Assembly: GCA_017541205.1 (NCBI GenBank)
Contig: JAFXZO010000083.1
Location: forward strand, 1-32,705
Origin: Clostridia bacterium
GTDB lineage: Bacteria > Bacillota > Clostridia > Christensenellales > Aristaeellaceae
Reading direction: 5' to 3'
DNA length: 32,705 nucleotides
Shown: piece after piece, positions 1-8,307 of the stretch
Position numbering within the stretch: position 1 is the stretch's first letter
Layout: each line of letters starts with the position of its first letter
Notes under the pieces: generated by a model
What the model saw: only the letters and a program-made list of their open reading frames with translations
Told to the model about the DNA's origin: nothing
Databases searched by the model: none
Translations under genes and position numbers: made by a program

Positions 1-29
1 ATGTTATCATGGCGAAGGTGGTTTGTCAA
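1..29 (-). promoter_or_regulatory. Divergent sigma-70/A promoter at left edge
   Basis: Read on the - strand, TTGACA (29-24) is followed by a 17-base spacer and TAACAT (6-1). It would drive a gene to the left of the window, divergent from the first sensory cassette. Only motif match and spacing support it; the gene itself is not visible. Confidence 0.5.
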
Positions 30-133
30 GAATAACCGCGGGATACGAAGCGGCGAGGAAGCGCAGCGGCACGGATCCCTCGCGGTATATGGCTCATATT
101 TATTCGCTGCATAGCGATAAGAAGGGAAAACAC

Positions 134-162
134 TTGATATTACCCTCATAAAGCTGTATAAT
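134..162 (+). promoter_or_regulatory. Promoter of the first sensory cassette
   Basis: TTGATA at 134-139 and a perfect TATAAT at 157-162 are separated by 17 bases. This is the only strong + strand promoter before the binding-protein gene at 335. It implies a transcript start near 169 and a leader of about 165 bases. The downstream genes lie close together with no terminator between them, so this promoter may serve 335 to 7686. Confidence 0.75.
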
Positions 163-334
163 GTAATCGAGCGGTTATTGTTTTTACGGTGCGGAAACGG
201 GCGGCCGGTCTGCATATTGGGCAGCGGCGGACGCCGGTTTCCGGCGGCTGATTGCCCGCGTAAAAAGCATGACTGTTCCTTGGTGTGTTTTCATCCCGGT
301 ACTTTAGAAGCAGCGAAAGCCAGGAGGCGGGAAA
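163..334 (+). promoter_or_regulatory. Structured 5' leader of the first cassette
   Basis: No gene is seen between the promoter and the start codon at 335. The leader contains a nested inverted repeat: an inner CGCCGG/CCGGCG stem with a TTT loop (232-246), enclosed by GGGCA/TGCCC (219-223 and 253-257). I looked for a c-di-GMP-I (GEMM) riboswitch signature because the downstream receptor carries an HD-GYP domain, and did not recognise one. A ribosome binding site, GGAGG, lies at about 323-327. Whether the fold regulates anything is unknown. Confidence 0.3.
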
Positions 335-1276
335 ATGATGAAACAGGCGAAGCGTCCCTTCCCTTTGAATACGGTTCCTTTGCTGATTGCGGCGGTGATC
401 CTGCTGACGGTCCTGCCTGTCGGCGCGGCGGCGGAAGAAACGGTGCAGTATATAGAGAACGAATGGAACTATGTGGACGGTTCCATGGATGTGTCAAACG
501 GCATCCCGGAAAGCGCCATGGGCAGGCTCGCGCGGATCCGCAGCCTTGGAAAGCTGACCGTCGCCACCTCGCCCGATTACGCGCCGCAGGAATTCATCGA
601 CGAATCCCTGGAAGGCATGGCGCGCTATGTCGGCGCGGACATGGAGCTGGCGCGCCTGATCGCGCAGCGCATGGGCGTCGAACTGGAAATCGTGCCGATG
701 GAGTTTACCGACGTGCTCTCCTCCGTCGCCGACGGCGCCTATGATCTGGCGATTTCGGCGCTCTCGTTCACATCCGGCCGCGCGGCGGTCCTGGAAATGT
801 CCAAGGGGTATTATTTCTCCCAGGAGCAGGCCTCCAGCGGCCTGCTCATCCGGGCAGAAGATGCGGACCAGATCCAATCGATCGACGATCTTGCGCAGCG
901 CGATATCGTCGCGCAGAGCGGATCGCTGCAGGAAACCATGGCCGCCGACAACATCTCTTTCTACCGTAAGTTCCGCAGGCTGCCTTCCGCCGCAGATGTG
1001 TATGAAGCCGTGGAGACGGGCAAAGCGGACGCGGGCGTGGTGGATATCTCCATTGCCCGGATCTATATCGAAAATCATCCCGACTGCGGCCTCATGATCG
1101 TGCCGGACATTCTCTTTTCCCTCAAGCCCCAGTATACCGGCGACCGGGTCGCGGCAAAGAAGGGCGAAATCGAGCTGCTCTATTTTATCAACGGCGTGAT
1201 CGACGAGGTGCTCGCATCCGGGCAGTACGAAGAATGGTTTGAATACTATTCCCATTACGGCGCCGCGCTGAACTGA
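335..1276 (+). CDS. Secreted family-3 (amino-acid type) solute-binding protein, cassette 1
   Basis: The 313-residue product begins with a hydrophobic signal segment that ends in a GAAAEE-type cleavage site near residue 33. The rest is a bacterial extracellular solute-binding protein family 3 (SBP_bac_3) fold. Recognisable blocks are the VATSPDYAPQEF start of lobe 1, the VGADMELARLIAQRMGVELE helix region, a TSGR segment carrying the Arg that in this family pairs with a ligand carboxylate, AQSGSLQE at the hinge, and ADAGVVD in lobe 2. An AGGAGG site precedes the ATG. No ABC permease or ATPase is nearby; instead the gene lies 38 bases upstream of a membrane HD-GYP receptor. I infer that it delivers an amino-acid-like ligand signal to that receptor rather than to a transporter. 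It has a close paralogue at 13686. Both copies share an unusual N-terminal ENEWN..VD.SMDV block before the binding fold, which might be a contact site. Confidence 0.85.
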   Translation: MMKQAKRPFPLNTVPLLIAAVILLTVLPVGAAAEETVQYIENEWNYVDGSMDVSNGIPESAMGRLARIRSLGKLTVATSPDYAPQEFIDESLEGMARYVGADMELARLIAQRMGVELEIVPMEFTDVLSSVADGAYDLAISALSFTSGRAAVLEMSKGYYFSQEQASSGLLIRAEDADQIQSIDDLAQRDIVAQSGSLQETMAADNISFYRKFRRLPSAADVYEAVETGKADAGVVDISIARIYIENHPDCGLMIVPDILFSLKPQYTGDRVAAKKGEIELLYFINGVIDEVLASGQYEEWFEYYSHYGAALN

Positions 1277-1314
1277 CCATTGTCCTTCGTGGTGTGGGAG
1301 GAGGTTGAAAACGG

Positions 1315-4300
1315 ATGAAAAAATGGAAAACACGGCGGATCATTCTGTTTGTCGCGATATGCGTGTTCCTGAACGCGGGCGGAAGGCTCCTGGCCGACCG
1401 GCTTGATCTTCCGTTTTGGCTTGATTCGTGCGGAACCGCGCTGTGCGCCTACATCGGAGGCCCTGTGTGCGGCGCGCTGGTAGGATTGACGGGCAATTTG
1501 GCGTACAGCACGGTCAACCGCCTGTCGGCGGCCTACTCGCTCACCAGCATCGCCCTGGGCGTGATCGTGGGCATCGCCGCGCGCAAAAGGTGGTTCGATC
1601 AGTTTTACGGCTTCATGAAGGCCGTTTCCATGGGCATCCTGGTGGCGCTGATCGTGTCCGTGCCGATCAACATGCTCTTTGCCAACGGCTATACCGGCAA
1701 CACCTGGGGGGACGGCGTGATCAATTATCTGCTGGAAAAAAACTGGCCGCCTTTCATCTGCAGCATTATGGGCCAGCTGGCGATCGAATTTGCCGATAAG
1801 CTGGTCACGATTGCCGTTGTATATCTCCTCATCCTCATTAGGCGCTGGCGGGTCAGCGCCCGCGAACACAAGGCGATCCGGCAAAAGGGCGCGGCGGCAG
1901 CCGTTCTGATCCTGTGCCTTTCGGTGGGTTTGTGCGCCTCCGTGAAGGCAGAGGACGGTGCGGAGATCGAAACGAAGGATTACAACGATTACGTTCAAAG
2001 CGTATACAGCAGCAACAACGGCCTGCCCTGCGGCGAGGCCAACGACATCGCGCAGACCAACGACGGCGTGCTCTGGATCGGCACATACGCGGGATTGTAC
2101 CGCTACAATGGCCGCGAGTTCCGCTGGGTGGACAGCTTTGATTCCGTCAGGAACGTGAACTGCCTTTATGTGGACGAGGAAGGCCGCCTGTGGATCGGCA
2201 CCAACGACAACGGGCTTACCATCGTGATCCGCGAAAAGGTGGTGAACGTGCTGGACCAGGCCAACGGCCTGCCGTCCAATTCCGTGCGCTGCATCATCCG
2301 CGCTTCGGACGGGTATTACTACATCGGCACCACCGGCAGCCTGCAGATGCTGGTCATGAACAACGGCCTGAAGGCCGCCAATACGCTGCCGGAGGTCAAC
2401 TATGCCGACAGCATCACCGCCGACGCGAACGGCAATGTGGCGACCATCGCCTCCGGCGGACGGCTCTTCCTGCTGAACAAAGGGAATATCCTGTGCTCGC
2501 TCAGGCTCACGGACGGGCAGGAGCTGTTCAACTGCTGCGCTTTCGCGCCGGACGGGACCCTGATGGTCGGCTCCTCCACCAACCACATCTACCGCTATGA
2601 TATCTCAGACGGCGATTTTGAACTCATCGACGTCATTACATGCGAGGACGTCGCCAGCATCAACAACCTGAATTACCTGAGCGACGGCACGCTGTTCATA
2701 TCCACCGACAGCGGCGTGTCCTACATCGACGTGAACGGCTATCATCGGGTGAACACGAACGATTTCAACAACTCCATCGATAATATGCTCTACGATTATC
2801 AGGGCAACCTGTGGTTCACGTCCTCCCGTCTGGGCCTTCTGCGGCTGGCGAAATCCGCTTTCAAGGACGTGTACGGCACCATCGGCATGGAGCGCCGGGT
2901 AGTCAACACGATCGTCCGCTGGCAGGGGAATTATTACATCGGCACCGACAAAGGCCTGGACGTGGTGGATAAGGCGTGCCGCATTCAGATCAGCAATTAT
3001 CTGACCGAAACGCTCAAGGGAAAACGCATCCGCTGCATGTATGTGGATCAGCAGGATCACCTGTGGATATGCACGTATGGCAGCGGCCTGATGGAGTTTT
3101 CGCCGAGCGGCGAAACCTGGGTGTACAACGCGGATAACGGCAGCTTCGGCAACCGCGCGCGCATCGTGACGGGCCTTTCGGACGGGACGATCCTGGCGGC
3201 CGGCGATACCGGGATCAGCTATATCCGGGATCACAAGATCCAACGGACCATCCGCAACGAGAACGGCCTCATCAATTCCATGATCCTGACCCTGACCGAG
3301 CGCGGCGACGGCACGATCCTGGCCGGTACGGACGGCGACGGCATGGCCGTGCTGAAGGACGGCGAAGTGGTCGATCTGCTCACCCGGGAAGACGGGCTCA
3401 CCAGCGGCGTGATCCTGCGCACGATCAAAGACCCGAAATCCGAGGGTATATTCATCGTTACCAGCAACAGCTTGTGCTATCTGGAGCCAGACGGCGCGAT
3501 CCGCGTGCTGGATAAATTCCCTTATTTCAACAACTACGATATCTGGGTCAAGGACGAGGATACGCTCTTTGTCATGTCCAGCGCCGGCATTTACGTGGTG
3601 GAACGCGACGAGCTGGTGGCGGGGGGCGATATCGTCTGGGAGCTGCTGGACGCGCGCAGAGGCCTGGGCACGTCGCTGACCGCCAACTCCTGGAACTATT
3701 ACAACGGAAACGACGAATTGTTCCTCCCCTGCGATACGGGCGTATATATCATCGACGTGGAAAAATACAACAGCGACGTCCGCTCCTACCGGATGCAGCT
3801 GGCCTCCGTGCGCCTGGACGGCGTGCGGCAGCCCCTGGCGCGGCAGGGCGCGATCACCGTGGGCCAGGGCGTCAACCGCGTGGAGCTGGGCCCGGAGATC
3901 CTGAACTATACCATTCAGGAGCCCAATGCGGGCTATTATCTGGAAGGCTATGACACCCAATGGACCATCGTGCCGCAGAGCAGCCTGAACAGCATCATCT
4001 ATACCAACCTGCCCGCCGGCGATTACACGTTCCATCTGGCCATTTTCGACAGCGCGGGGGACCGCGTGCTGGAGGAACGCAAATTTGAGCTGGTCAAGGA
4101 GGGCGAAATCTACGAGCAGCCCGGGTTCCGCTTCTATATGCTGTTGATCCTGTCCCTGTTCATCGTCTGGTTCACGTGGCTCGTGGTGCAGCGCCAGCTG
4201 AACAAACAGCAGATCAAGCTGAACATGGCCAACGAAACGGTCATGGCCATCGCGAACGCCGTCGACGCCAAGGACGTGCGCACCCACCAGCATTCCATGC

Positions 4301-4959
4301 GCGTGGCCGAATATTCAGTGCTGATCGCGCAGGAAATGAACTGCTTCAAATGGTGGCAGCGCAGAAAGATGCTCTCCAACCTTCGGAAAGCCGCCCAGAT
4401 GCACGATATCGGCAAGATCGGCATTCGGGACAGCGTGCTGAACAAGGTGGGAAGGCTGACGGATGAGGAATACGCGGAAATGAAATCCCACGTGATGCGC
4501 GGGGCCGATATCCTGAAGGATTTCACGCTTGTGGAGCATGTAGAGGAAGGCACGCGGTATCATCATGAACGCTACGACGGACGCGGCTATCCGGACGGAT
4601 TGAAGGGCGACGAGATCCCCCTCTTTGCCCGGATCATCGGCGTTGCCGACGCTTTCGACGCCATGACCTCCAACCGCGTTTACCGCAACCATATGGATAC
4701 GGATTACGTGATGAACGAAATGCTGCGCGGCCGCGGCACGCAGTTTGATCCCGACGCGCTGGACGCTTTCAAGCGCCTGGTCGATAAAAAGGTGATCGAT
4801 CTGGATAAGATCTACGCGCAAAAGCGCGCGGAGATCCAGAACGCGGACCAGAAGGCGCAGGAAGAACTGAAACGCCGCGTGGAAGAAGATAAACGCATTC
4901 AGGCCGCCGAGATGAAAAACGATGGCAAGGGTGCCTCCGCCCAAGAGAAAGGAGCCTGA
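1315..4959 (+). CDS. S-component-like / beta-propeller / Y_Y_Y / HD-GYP membrane receptor, cassette 1
   Basis: This 1214-residue protein has five parts. Residues 1-180 hold several membrane helices resembling an ECF transporter S component (GGPVCGALVGLTGN). Residues 192-212 form a signal-peptide-like hydrophobic stretch ending in VKA-ED. Residues of about 220-820 are two-component-regulator propeller repeats of the form DG.LWIGT..GL. A Y_Y_Y domain follows, then a transmembrane helix near 940-960. The C-terminal part is an HD-GYP phosphodiesterase domain with H1030-D1031 (MHDIGKIGI) and GRGYP at 1089-1093, followed by a charged helical tail. HD-GYP domains usually hydrolyse c-di-GMP or related cyclic dinucleotides, and the motif residues are intact. 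Reg_prop/Y_Y_Y sensors are best known from Bacteroidetes hybrid two-component systems, where the output is a histidine kinase; here it is replaced by HD-GYP. The ATG at 1315 has a GGAGGAGG site. The BMP-type gene follows after 3 bases. The ligand is unknown. Confidence 0.85.
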   Translation: MKKWKTRRIILFVAICVFLNAGGRLLADRLDLPFWLDSCGTALCAYIGGPVCGALVGLTGNLAYSTVNRLSAAYSLTSIALGVIVGIAARKRWFDQFYGFMKAVSMGILVALIVSVPINMLFANGYTGNTWGDGVINYLLEKNWPPFICSIMGQLAIEFADKLVTIAVVYLLILIRRWRVSAREHKAIRQKGAAAAVLILCLSVGLCASVKAEDGAEIETKDYNDYVQSVYSSNNGLPCGEANDIAQTNDGVLWIGTYAGLYRYNGREFRWVDSFDSVRNVNCLYVDEEGRLWIGTNDNGLTIVIREKVVNVLDQANGLPSNSVRCIIRASDGYYYIGTTGSLQMLVMNNGLKAANTLPEVNYADSITADANGNVATIASGGRLFLLNKGNILCSLRLTDGQELFNCCAFAPDGTLMVGSSTNHIYRYDISDGDFELIDVITCEDVASINNLNYLSDGTLFISTDSGVSYIDVNGYHRVNTNDFNNSIDNMLYDYQGNLWFTSSRLGLLRLAKSAFKDVYGTIGMERRVVNTIVRWQGNYYIGTDKGLDVVDKACRIQISNYLTETLKGKRIRCMYVDQQDHLWICTYGSGLMEFSPSGETWVYNADNGSFGNRARIVTGLSDGTILAAGDTGISYIRDHKIQRTIRNENGLINSMILTLTERGDGTILAGTDGDGMAVLKDGEVVDLLTREDGLTSGVILRTIKDPKSEGIFIVTSNSLCYLEPDGAIRVLDKFPYFNNYDIWVKDEDTLFVMSSAGIYVVERDELVAGGDIVWELLDARRGLGTSLTANSWNYYNGNDELFLPCDTGVYIIDVEKYNSDVRSYRMQLASVRLDGVRQPLARQGAITVGQGVNRVELGPEILNYTIQEPNAGYYLEGYDTQWTIVPQSSLNSIIYTNLPAGDYTFHLAIFDSAGDRVLEERKFELVKEGEIYEQPGFRFYMLLILSLFIVWFTWLVVQRQLNKQQIKLNMANETVMAIANAVDAKDVRTHQHSMRVAEYSVLIAQEMNCFKWWQRRKMLSNLRKAAQMHDIGKIGIRDSVLNKVGRLTDEEYAEMKSHVMRGADILKDFTLVEHVEEGTRYHHERYDGRGYPDGLKGDEIPLFARIIGVADAFDAMTSNRVYRNHMDTDYVMNEMLRGRGTQFDPDALDAFKRLVDKKVIDLDKIYAQKRAEIQNADQKAQEELKRRVEEDKRIQAAEMKNDGKGASAQEKGA

Positions 4960-4962
4960 GGT

Positions 4963-6156
4963 ATGAAGCGTGTCTATATCGCCTGTGCGCTGACCTGTCT
5001 GGTTTTACTGGGTGTTATCATCGGCTGCTTCCGGCTTTTGAACCTTTCCAGCGGGCGGCATGGTCTGAAAATCGGATTCGTCTACGACAATGACGAAAGC
5101 ACGCCCTATACCTACAACTTCTCCCTCGCCAAGGACGCGCTGGAAAAGAAATATGGGGACCGCGTGACGATCTTCACGTGCAGCAATGTGCTGGACGACC
5201 AGATGGAGGAGCCGATCCGGGAGCTGACGGCAAAGGGATGCGATATCATCTTCTTCAACGGATACAGCGAATTGGTGATGGCGCTTGCCCCGGAATACCC
5301 GTCCGTCCAGTTCTGCCAAACGTCCTATATGGATATGTACGGTAAGACCGTTCCCGAAAACTACCATACCTTCAAGGGCGAAGCGTATCAGGGCCGCTAT
5401 GTGAGCGGCATCGCGGCGGGCATGAAGATCAAACAGCTGATTTCGGAAGGGAGCATCGCGGAAGATCAGGCCATCGTGGGCTTTGTCGCCGCCTTCCCCA
5501 CCTCCGAGGTCATTTCCGGCTATACCGCCTTTCTGCTGGGCGTCAGGTCCGTTGTGCCGCAGGCTGTGATGCACGTCAGGTACACGGGCACCTGGAGCAG
5601 CTACGCCCAGGAAAAGAGCGCGGCGCAGCAATTGATCAAGAGCGGCTGCGTGGTCATTTCCCAGCATACGGATACCATCGGCCCGGCCATTGCCTGCGAG
5701 GAAGCCTCCCAGAGCAAGCCGGTGTACTTCGTCGGCTTCAACCAGAGCATGTCGGAGGTCGCGCCCGGCTCCTCGCTGGTGACCGCCAGGATCTGCTGGG
5801 AGCCGTATGTGCTCTCGGCTGTGGAGGCGCTCATGACGAATAAAAAAATCGAATCCGTCGTTTCGGGCCGCATTCACGGAACGGACGTCTCCGCCGGGTT
5901 TGAAAAGGGCTGGGTGGAAATGATCGACCTGAACCTGCAGGTCGCCTCTCCGGGGACCCAGGAGGCGATGGACAGCGCGATCGAGCAATTGAAGCGCGGC
6001 AAGACAGATTTTGTGTTCCGCGGCGATTATACCGGGGTCAATCCGAACAATCCGAAGGATACCTGCGATCTGAGCGGCGGATACATCGAAAACAAAAACA
6101 CGTCCTTTCCCCTGTTCAATTACATCCTGAAGGATATCATCACCATCGATCAATAA
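4963..6156 (+). CDS. Membrane-tethered BMP-family (nucleoside-type) binding protein, cassette 1
   Basis: The 397-residue product starts with one hydrophobic helix (about residues 5-27). This could be an uncleaved anchor, or a lipoprotein signal given IIGC at its end. A periplasmic-binding-protein type 1 fold of the BMP (basic membrane protein/PnrA-like) family follows. Typical elements are KIGFVYDNDES, the DIIFFNGYSE strand, YHTFKGEAYQGRYVSGIAAG and a late WVEMIDLN block. Characterised relatives bind purine nucleosides or autoinducer-2-like sugars. No nucleoside permease genes accompany it. The gene lies 3 bases after the HD-GYP receptor, with GGAG in the preceding stop region, so co-expression is certain in practice. 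I infer a sensory role alongside the receptor. The paralogue at 18276 lacks the Cys, which argues for a helix anchor as the shared mode. Confidence 0.8.
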   Translation: MKRVYIACALTCLVLLGVIIGCFRLLNLSSGRHGLKIGFVYDNDESTPYTYNFSLAKDALEKKYGDRVTIFTCSNVLDDQMEEPIRELTAKGCDIIFFNGYSELVMALAPEYPSVQFCQTSYMDMYGKTVPENYHTFKGEAYQGRYVSGIAAGMKIKQLISEGSIAEDQAIVGFVAAFPTSEVISGYTAFLLGVRSVVPQAVMHVRYTGTWSSYAQEKSAAQQLIKSGCVVISQHTDTIGPAIACEEASQSKPVYFVGFNQSMSEVAPGSSLVTARICWEPYVLSAVEALMTNKKIESVVSGRIHGTDVSAGFEKGWVEMIDLNLQVASPGTQEAMDSAIEQLKRGKTDFVFRGDYTGVNPNNPKDTCDLSGGYIENKNTSFPLFNYILKDIITIDQ

Positions 6157-6186
6157 CACGTTTCCACGTCTATGGCGGAGAATGAA

Positions 6187-7131
6187 ATGAACAAACGATT
6201 CGATCTGATCTGCGTCGGCATGGCCCTTCTTGATTCCATCATCAAGGGCTTTGATCCGCAGCCGATTTCCGCATCGGGCTACCGGGCGGCTTCGGGCACA
6301 TTGAACGTGGGCGGCGAAGCGGTGAACGAGGCCGTCACGGGGGCGAAGCTCGGCCTCAAAACCGGGATCGTCTGCGCCCTGGGGGCGGACGAGGCGGGCG
6401 AAATGGTACGCAATACCCTGCGCCGCAGCGGCGTGGACGTTTCCCGGATCGTCCGGGGGGAGAGCACGCCGGTGACGACCATGTTCGTCCATGCGGATGG
6501 CACGCGGAAATCCATCACCAACGAAGCGCACCGTTTCAATTTCCATCCGGAAAACGATCCCGCCGCGTTCACGGACGCTTCCGCGCTGATCCTCGGCTCC
6601 CTGTTCCGGGCGCCGTTTGACGATCCCGCGATCATCCATGCCGTGCTGAAAGCCGCCAAGGAGGCGGGCCAAATCGTGCTCGCGGATACGAAGCTGCCCA
6701 ATTTCAGGTTTTTGAAGCTTGACGATCTTCGGGATTCTCTCCCCCTGATCGATTATCTGACGCCAAACGAGGATGAGGCCCGGTATTTTACCGGGAAAAC
6801 AGAGCCGGAGGACATGGCGGACGCGTTGCTTTCCTGGGGCGTAAAGCACGCGGTCATCAAGCTGGGCGCAAAAGGCTGCCTGATGAAGACGAAGGAAAAA
6901 ACCGTTACCCTTCCGGCGTACGCGATCCATGCCGTGGACGCGACCGGCGCGGGCGATAATTTCGCCGCCGGGTTCGTTTCGGAGCTTCTGCGGGGAAAGC
7001 CGGCGGAAGAAGCGCTTTCCTTCGCCAACGCCTGCGGCGCGCTTTGCGCAACGGCGGTCGGCGCGGGCACCGCCCTCCAAAGCCGGGATCAGGTGCTGCG
7101 GTTCATGGCGGATACGCCGTTTATGCGGTAG
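6187..7131 (+). CDS. PfkB-family carbohydrate/nucleoside kinase
   Basis: The product is a 314-residue ribokinase/adenosine-kinase-like (PfkB) protein. The N-terminal GG motif region is LNVGGEAVNEA. The C-terminal signature DATGAGDNFAAGF carries the catalytic Asp and the anion hole that phosphorylate a sugar hydroxyl with ATP. The start at 6187 was preferred over the ATG at 6172 because GGAG lies 6 bases upstream of it while nothing precedes 6172. The gene follows the BMP-type gene by 30 bases with no terminator. If the cassette senses a nucleoside or pentose, this kinase could act on the same compound, but that is inference from position. No such kinase follows cassette 2. The exact substrate (ribose, fructose, nucleoside, KDG) cannot be read from the sequence. 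Confidence 0.88.
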   Translation: MNKRFDLICVGMALLDSIIKGFDPQPISASGYRAASGTLNVGGEAVNEAVTGAKLGLKTGIVCALGADEAGEMVRNTLRRSGVDVSRIVRGESTPVTTMFVHADGTRKSITNEAHRFNFHPENDPAAFTDASALILGSLFRAPFDDPAIIHAVLKAAKEAGQIVLADTKLPNFRFLKLDDLRDSLPLIDYLTPNEDEARYFTGKTEPEDMADALLSWGVKHAVIKLGAKGCLMKTKEKTVTLPAYAIHAVDATGAGDNFAAGFVSELLRGKPAEEALSFANACGALCATAVGAGTALQSRDQVLRFMADTPFMR

Positions 7132-7134
7132 AGG

Positions 7135-7686
7135 ATGGAAAACGGCATGATGGAACTCAAAAAAGCGGACGCGTCGGCCCATCGGCGCATCCGCAGGCTG
7201 TATAAAGAGGCTTTTCCGCGCGAGGAGCGCGCGCCGTACTTTTTTCTCAAATGGCGCGCGAAGCAGGACCGCGCGGACTTCTTCAGCCTGAACGCGGCGG
7301 GGGAATGGGTCGGCATGGCGTATGTGCTGCGCAAAGGCGATCTCGCCTATCTGTTTTATCTGGCGATCGACCGGCAAAAGCGCGGGCAGGGCTTCGGCAC
7401 CCAGGCCATCGAAGCGCTGAAAAAGCGGTATCAGGGCGCGCGGTTCTTCCTGGCGCTGGAAATGCTGGATCAGGGCGCGGATAATTACGCCCAGCGCGTC
7501 AGGCGGCATGACTTTTATCTGCACTGCGGTCTGGTCGATCTCCCCTATCGGATCAAGGAAGCCAACGTCGTCTTTGATATCATGGGCACGGGCGGCAAAG
7601 TGGAGCCGGAAGAATACAAGGCGCTGGTCGACGAATGGATGGGCTTTCGCAGGCGCCTGATCGATATGCGCATCATCAAGGATTGA
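7135..7686 (+). CDS. GNAT-family N-acetyltransferase
   Basis: The 183-residue product has the GNAT fold: an N-terminal region ADASAHRRIRRLYKEAFP, central beta strands with YLFYLAIDRQKRGQGFG, where the RGQGFG segment is the acetyl-CoA pyrophosphate loop (Q/RxxGxG/A), and a later RVRRHDFYLHCG block. It lies 3 bases after the kinase stop and is probably co-transcribed. The ATG at 7135 has essentially no spacing for an SD; the Met codons at 7147 or 7150 are served slightly better by AGAGGA near 7130, so the true N-terminus may be 4-5 residues shorter. The substrate is unknown. The next recognisable feature is a repeat element beginning 12 bases after the stop. Confidence 0.85.
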   Translation: MENGMMELKKADASAHRRIRRLYKEAFPREERAPYFFLKWRAKQDRADFFSLNAAGEWVGMAYVLRKGDLAYLFYLAIDRQKRGQGFGTQAIEALKKRYQGARFFLALEMLDQGADNYAQRVRRHDFYLHCGLVDLPYRIKEANVVFDIMGTGGKVEPEEYKALVDEWMGFRRRLIDMRIIKD

Positions 7687-7697
7687 TGGGCTTCTCC

Positions 7698-7885
7698 TGT
7701 CATTCTGACCTGCGCCCTATAAGGATGGCCCACCCATGTCATCCTGAGCGCATCCGGTCGCGTTCGCTTGCGCCCGCCGCAGGCGGGTAGGATCTCATTG
7801 CAGCGACATAAACCAAGCGGCATGTACCTTGGCAATGAGATTCTTCGCTCGCGCCCATCCGTATAGGGCGCGGCTCAGAATGACA
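7698..7885. repeat. MITE-like element with 31-bp inverted ends
   Basis: The ends 7698-7728 and 7855-7885 are imperfect inverted repeats: TGTCATTCTGA followed by GCGCCCTATA and GGATGG, with a handful of mismatches over 31 bases. Nested inside is a second pair, GATCTCATTGC against GCAATGAGATTC, closing on CCAAG/CTTGG. A further degenerate copy of the right end follows at about 7889-7920. The interior has no gene. Phrases such as GAGATTCTTCGC and CAGAATGACA are typical of dispersed intergenic repeats in many bacteria, so this is probably a non-autonomous mobile or REP-like unit. Confidence 0.65.
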
Positions 7886-7944
7886 TGGAGGGCCATCCAT
7901 ATAGCGGCGGCTCTAAATGACATAGAGGGGGATAACATGATCCA

Positions 7945-8170
7945 CTCGCGCGAAGCGCATATCGAACGCGAAGCGCATATCGAACGCGAAGCGCATATCG
8001 AACGCGAAGCGTATATCGACCCCGAAAGGGGATATCGAGGCGAAGCCATATCGAGCCCGAAGGGCATTTATATGCGCCTGCGGCGCTCGAGATAACGCTA
8101 AAGCGTTTCGATATACGCTGACGCGTTCGATATGCCCCTTCGGGGCACGATATGCGCTTCGCGCGATGGA
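7945..8170. repeat. Array of mini-hairpins joined by ATATCGA linkers, inverted about its centre
   Basis: From 7951 an 18-base unit (CGAAGCGCATATCGAACG) repeats exactly three times, then with variants, to about 8057. Each junction is a tiny hairpin with a GAA or GAAA loop whose stem changes but stays paired: CGC/GCG, CCCC/GGGG, GGC/GCC, GCCC/GGGC. From about 8080 to 8165 the polarity reverses: linkers become TCGATAT and loops become TTC (GCCCC-TTC-GGGGC, GCGC-TTC-GCGC). The array as a whole is therefore a near-palindrome of hairpins. It is not protein-coding in any convincing way, and it is not a CRISPR because there are no unique spacers. Confidence 0.75.
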
Positions 8171-8307
8171 GTTTGTTTTGATGAGCGTAAACCTCCCTCG
8201 CTGCTTAGCGTTCGTTTTACTTGCAAAGCCCTGCCCACTTATGGCGGGCGCAAGCGAGCGCTCGCTCATGGGAGGACAGAAATCAAACGTCCCTTTCCAC
8301 ATAGCAA
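8171..8307. other. Gene-free remainder of the intergenic region
   Basis: I see no credible gene or ribosome binding site here. It contains short palindromes, for example GCGAGCGCTCGC near 8250, which look like more of the intergenic repeat material to the left. Confidence 0.5.

Noticed and set aside
163..334. c-di-GMP riboswitch in the leader of cassette 1
   Set aside because: The leader can fold, but I could not find the conserved GEMM core elements; only a plain nested hairpin is visible.
7951..8040. CRISPR-like appearance of the 18-base repeats
   Set aside because: Repeats are contiguous with no unique spacers, short, and consist of self-pairing mini-hairpins; no cas genes are near.
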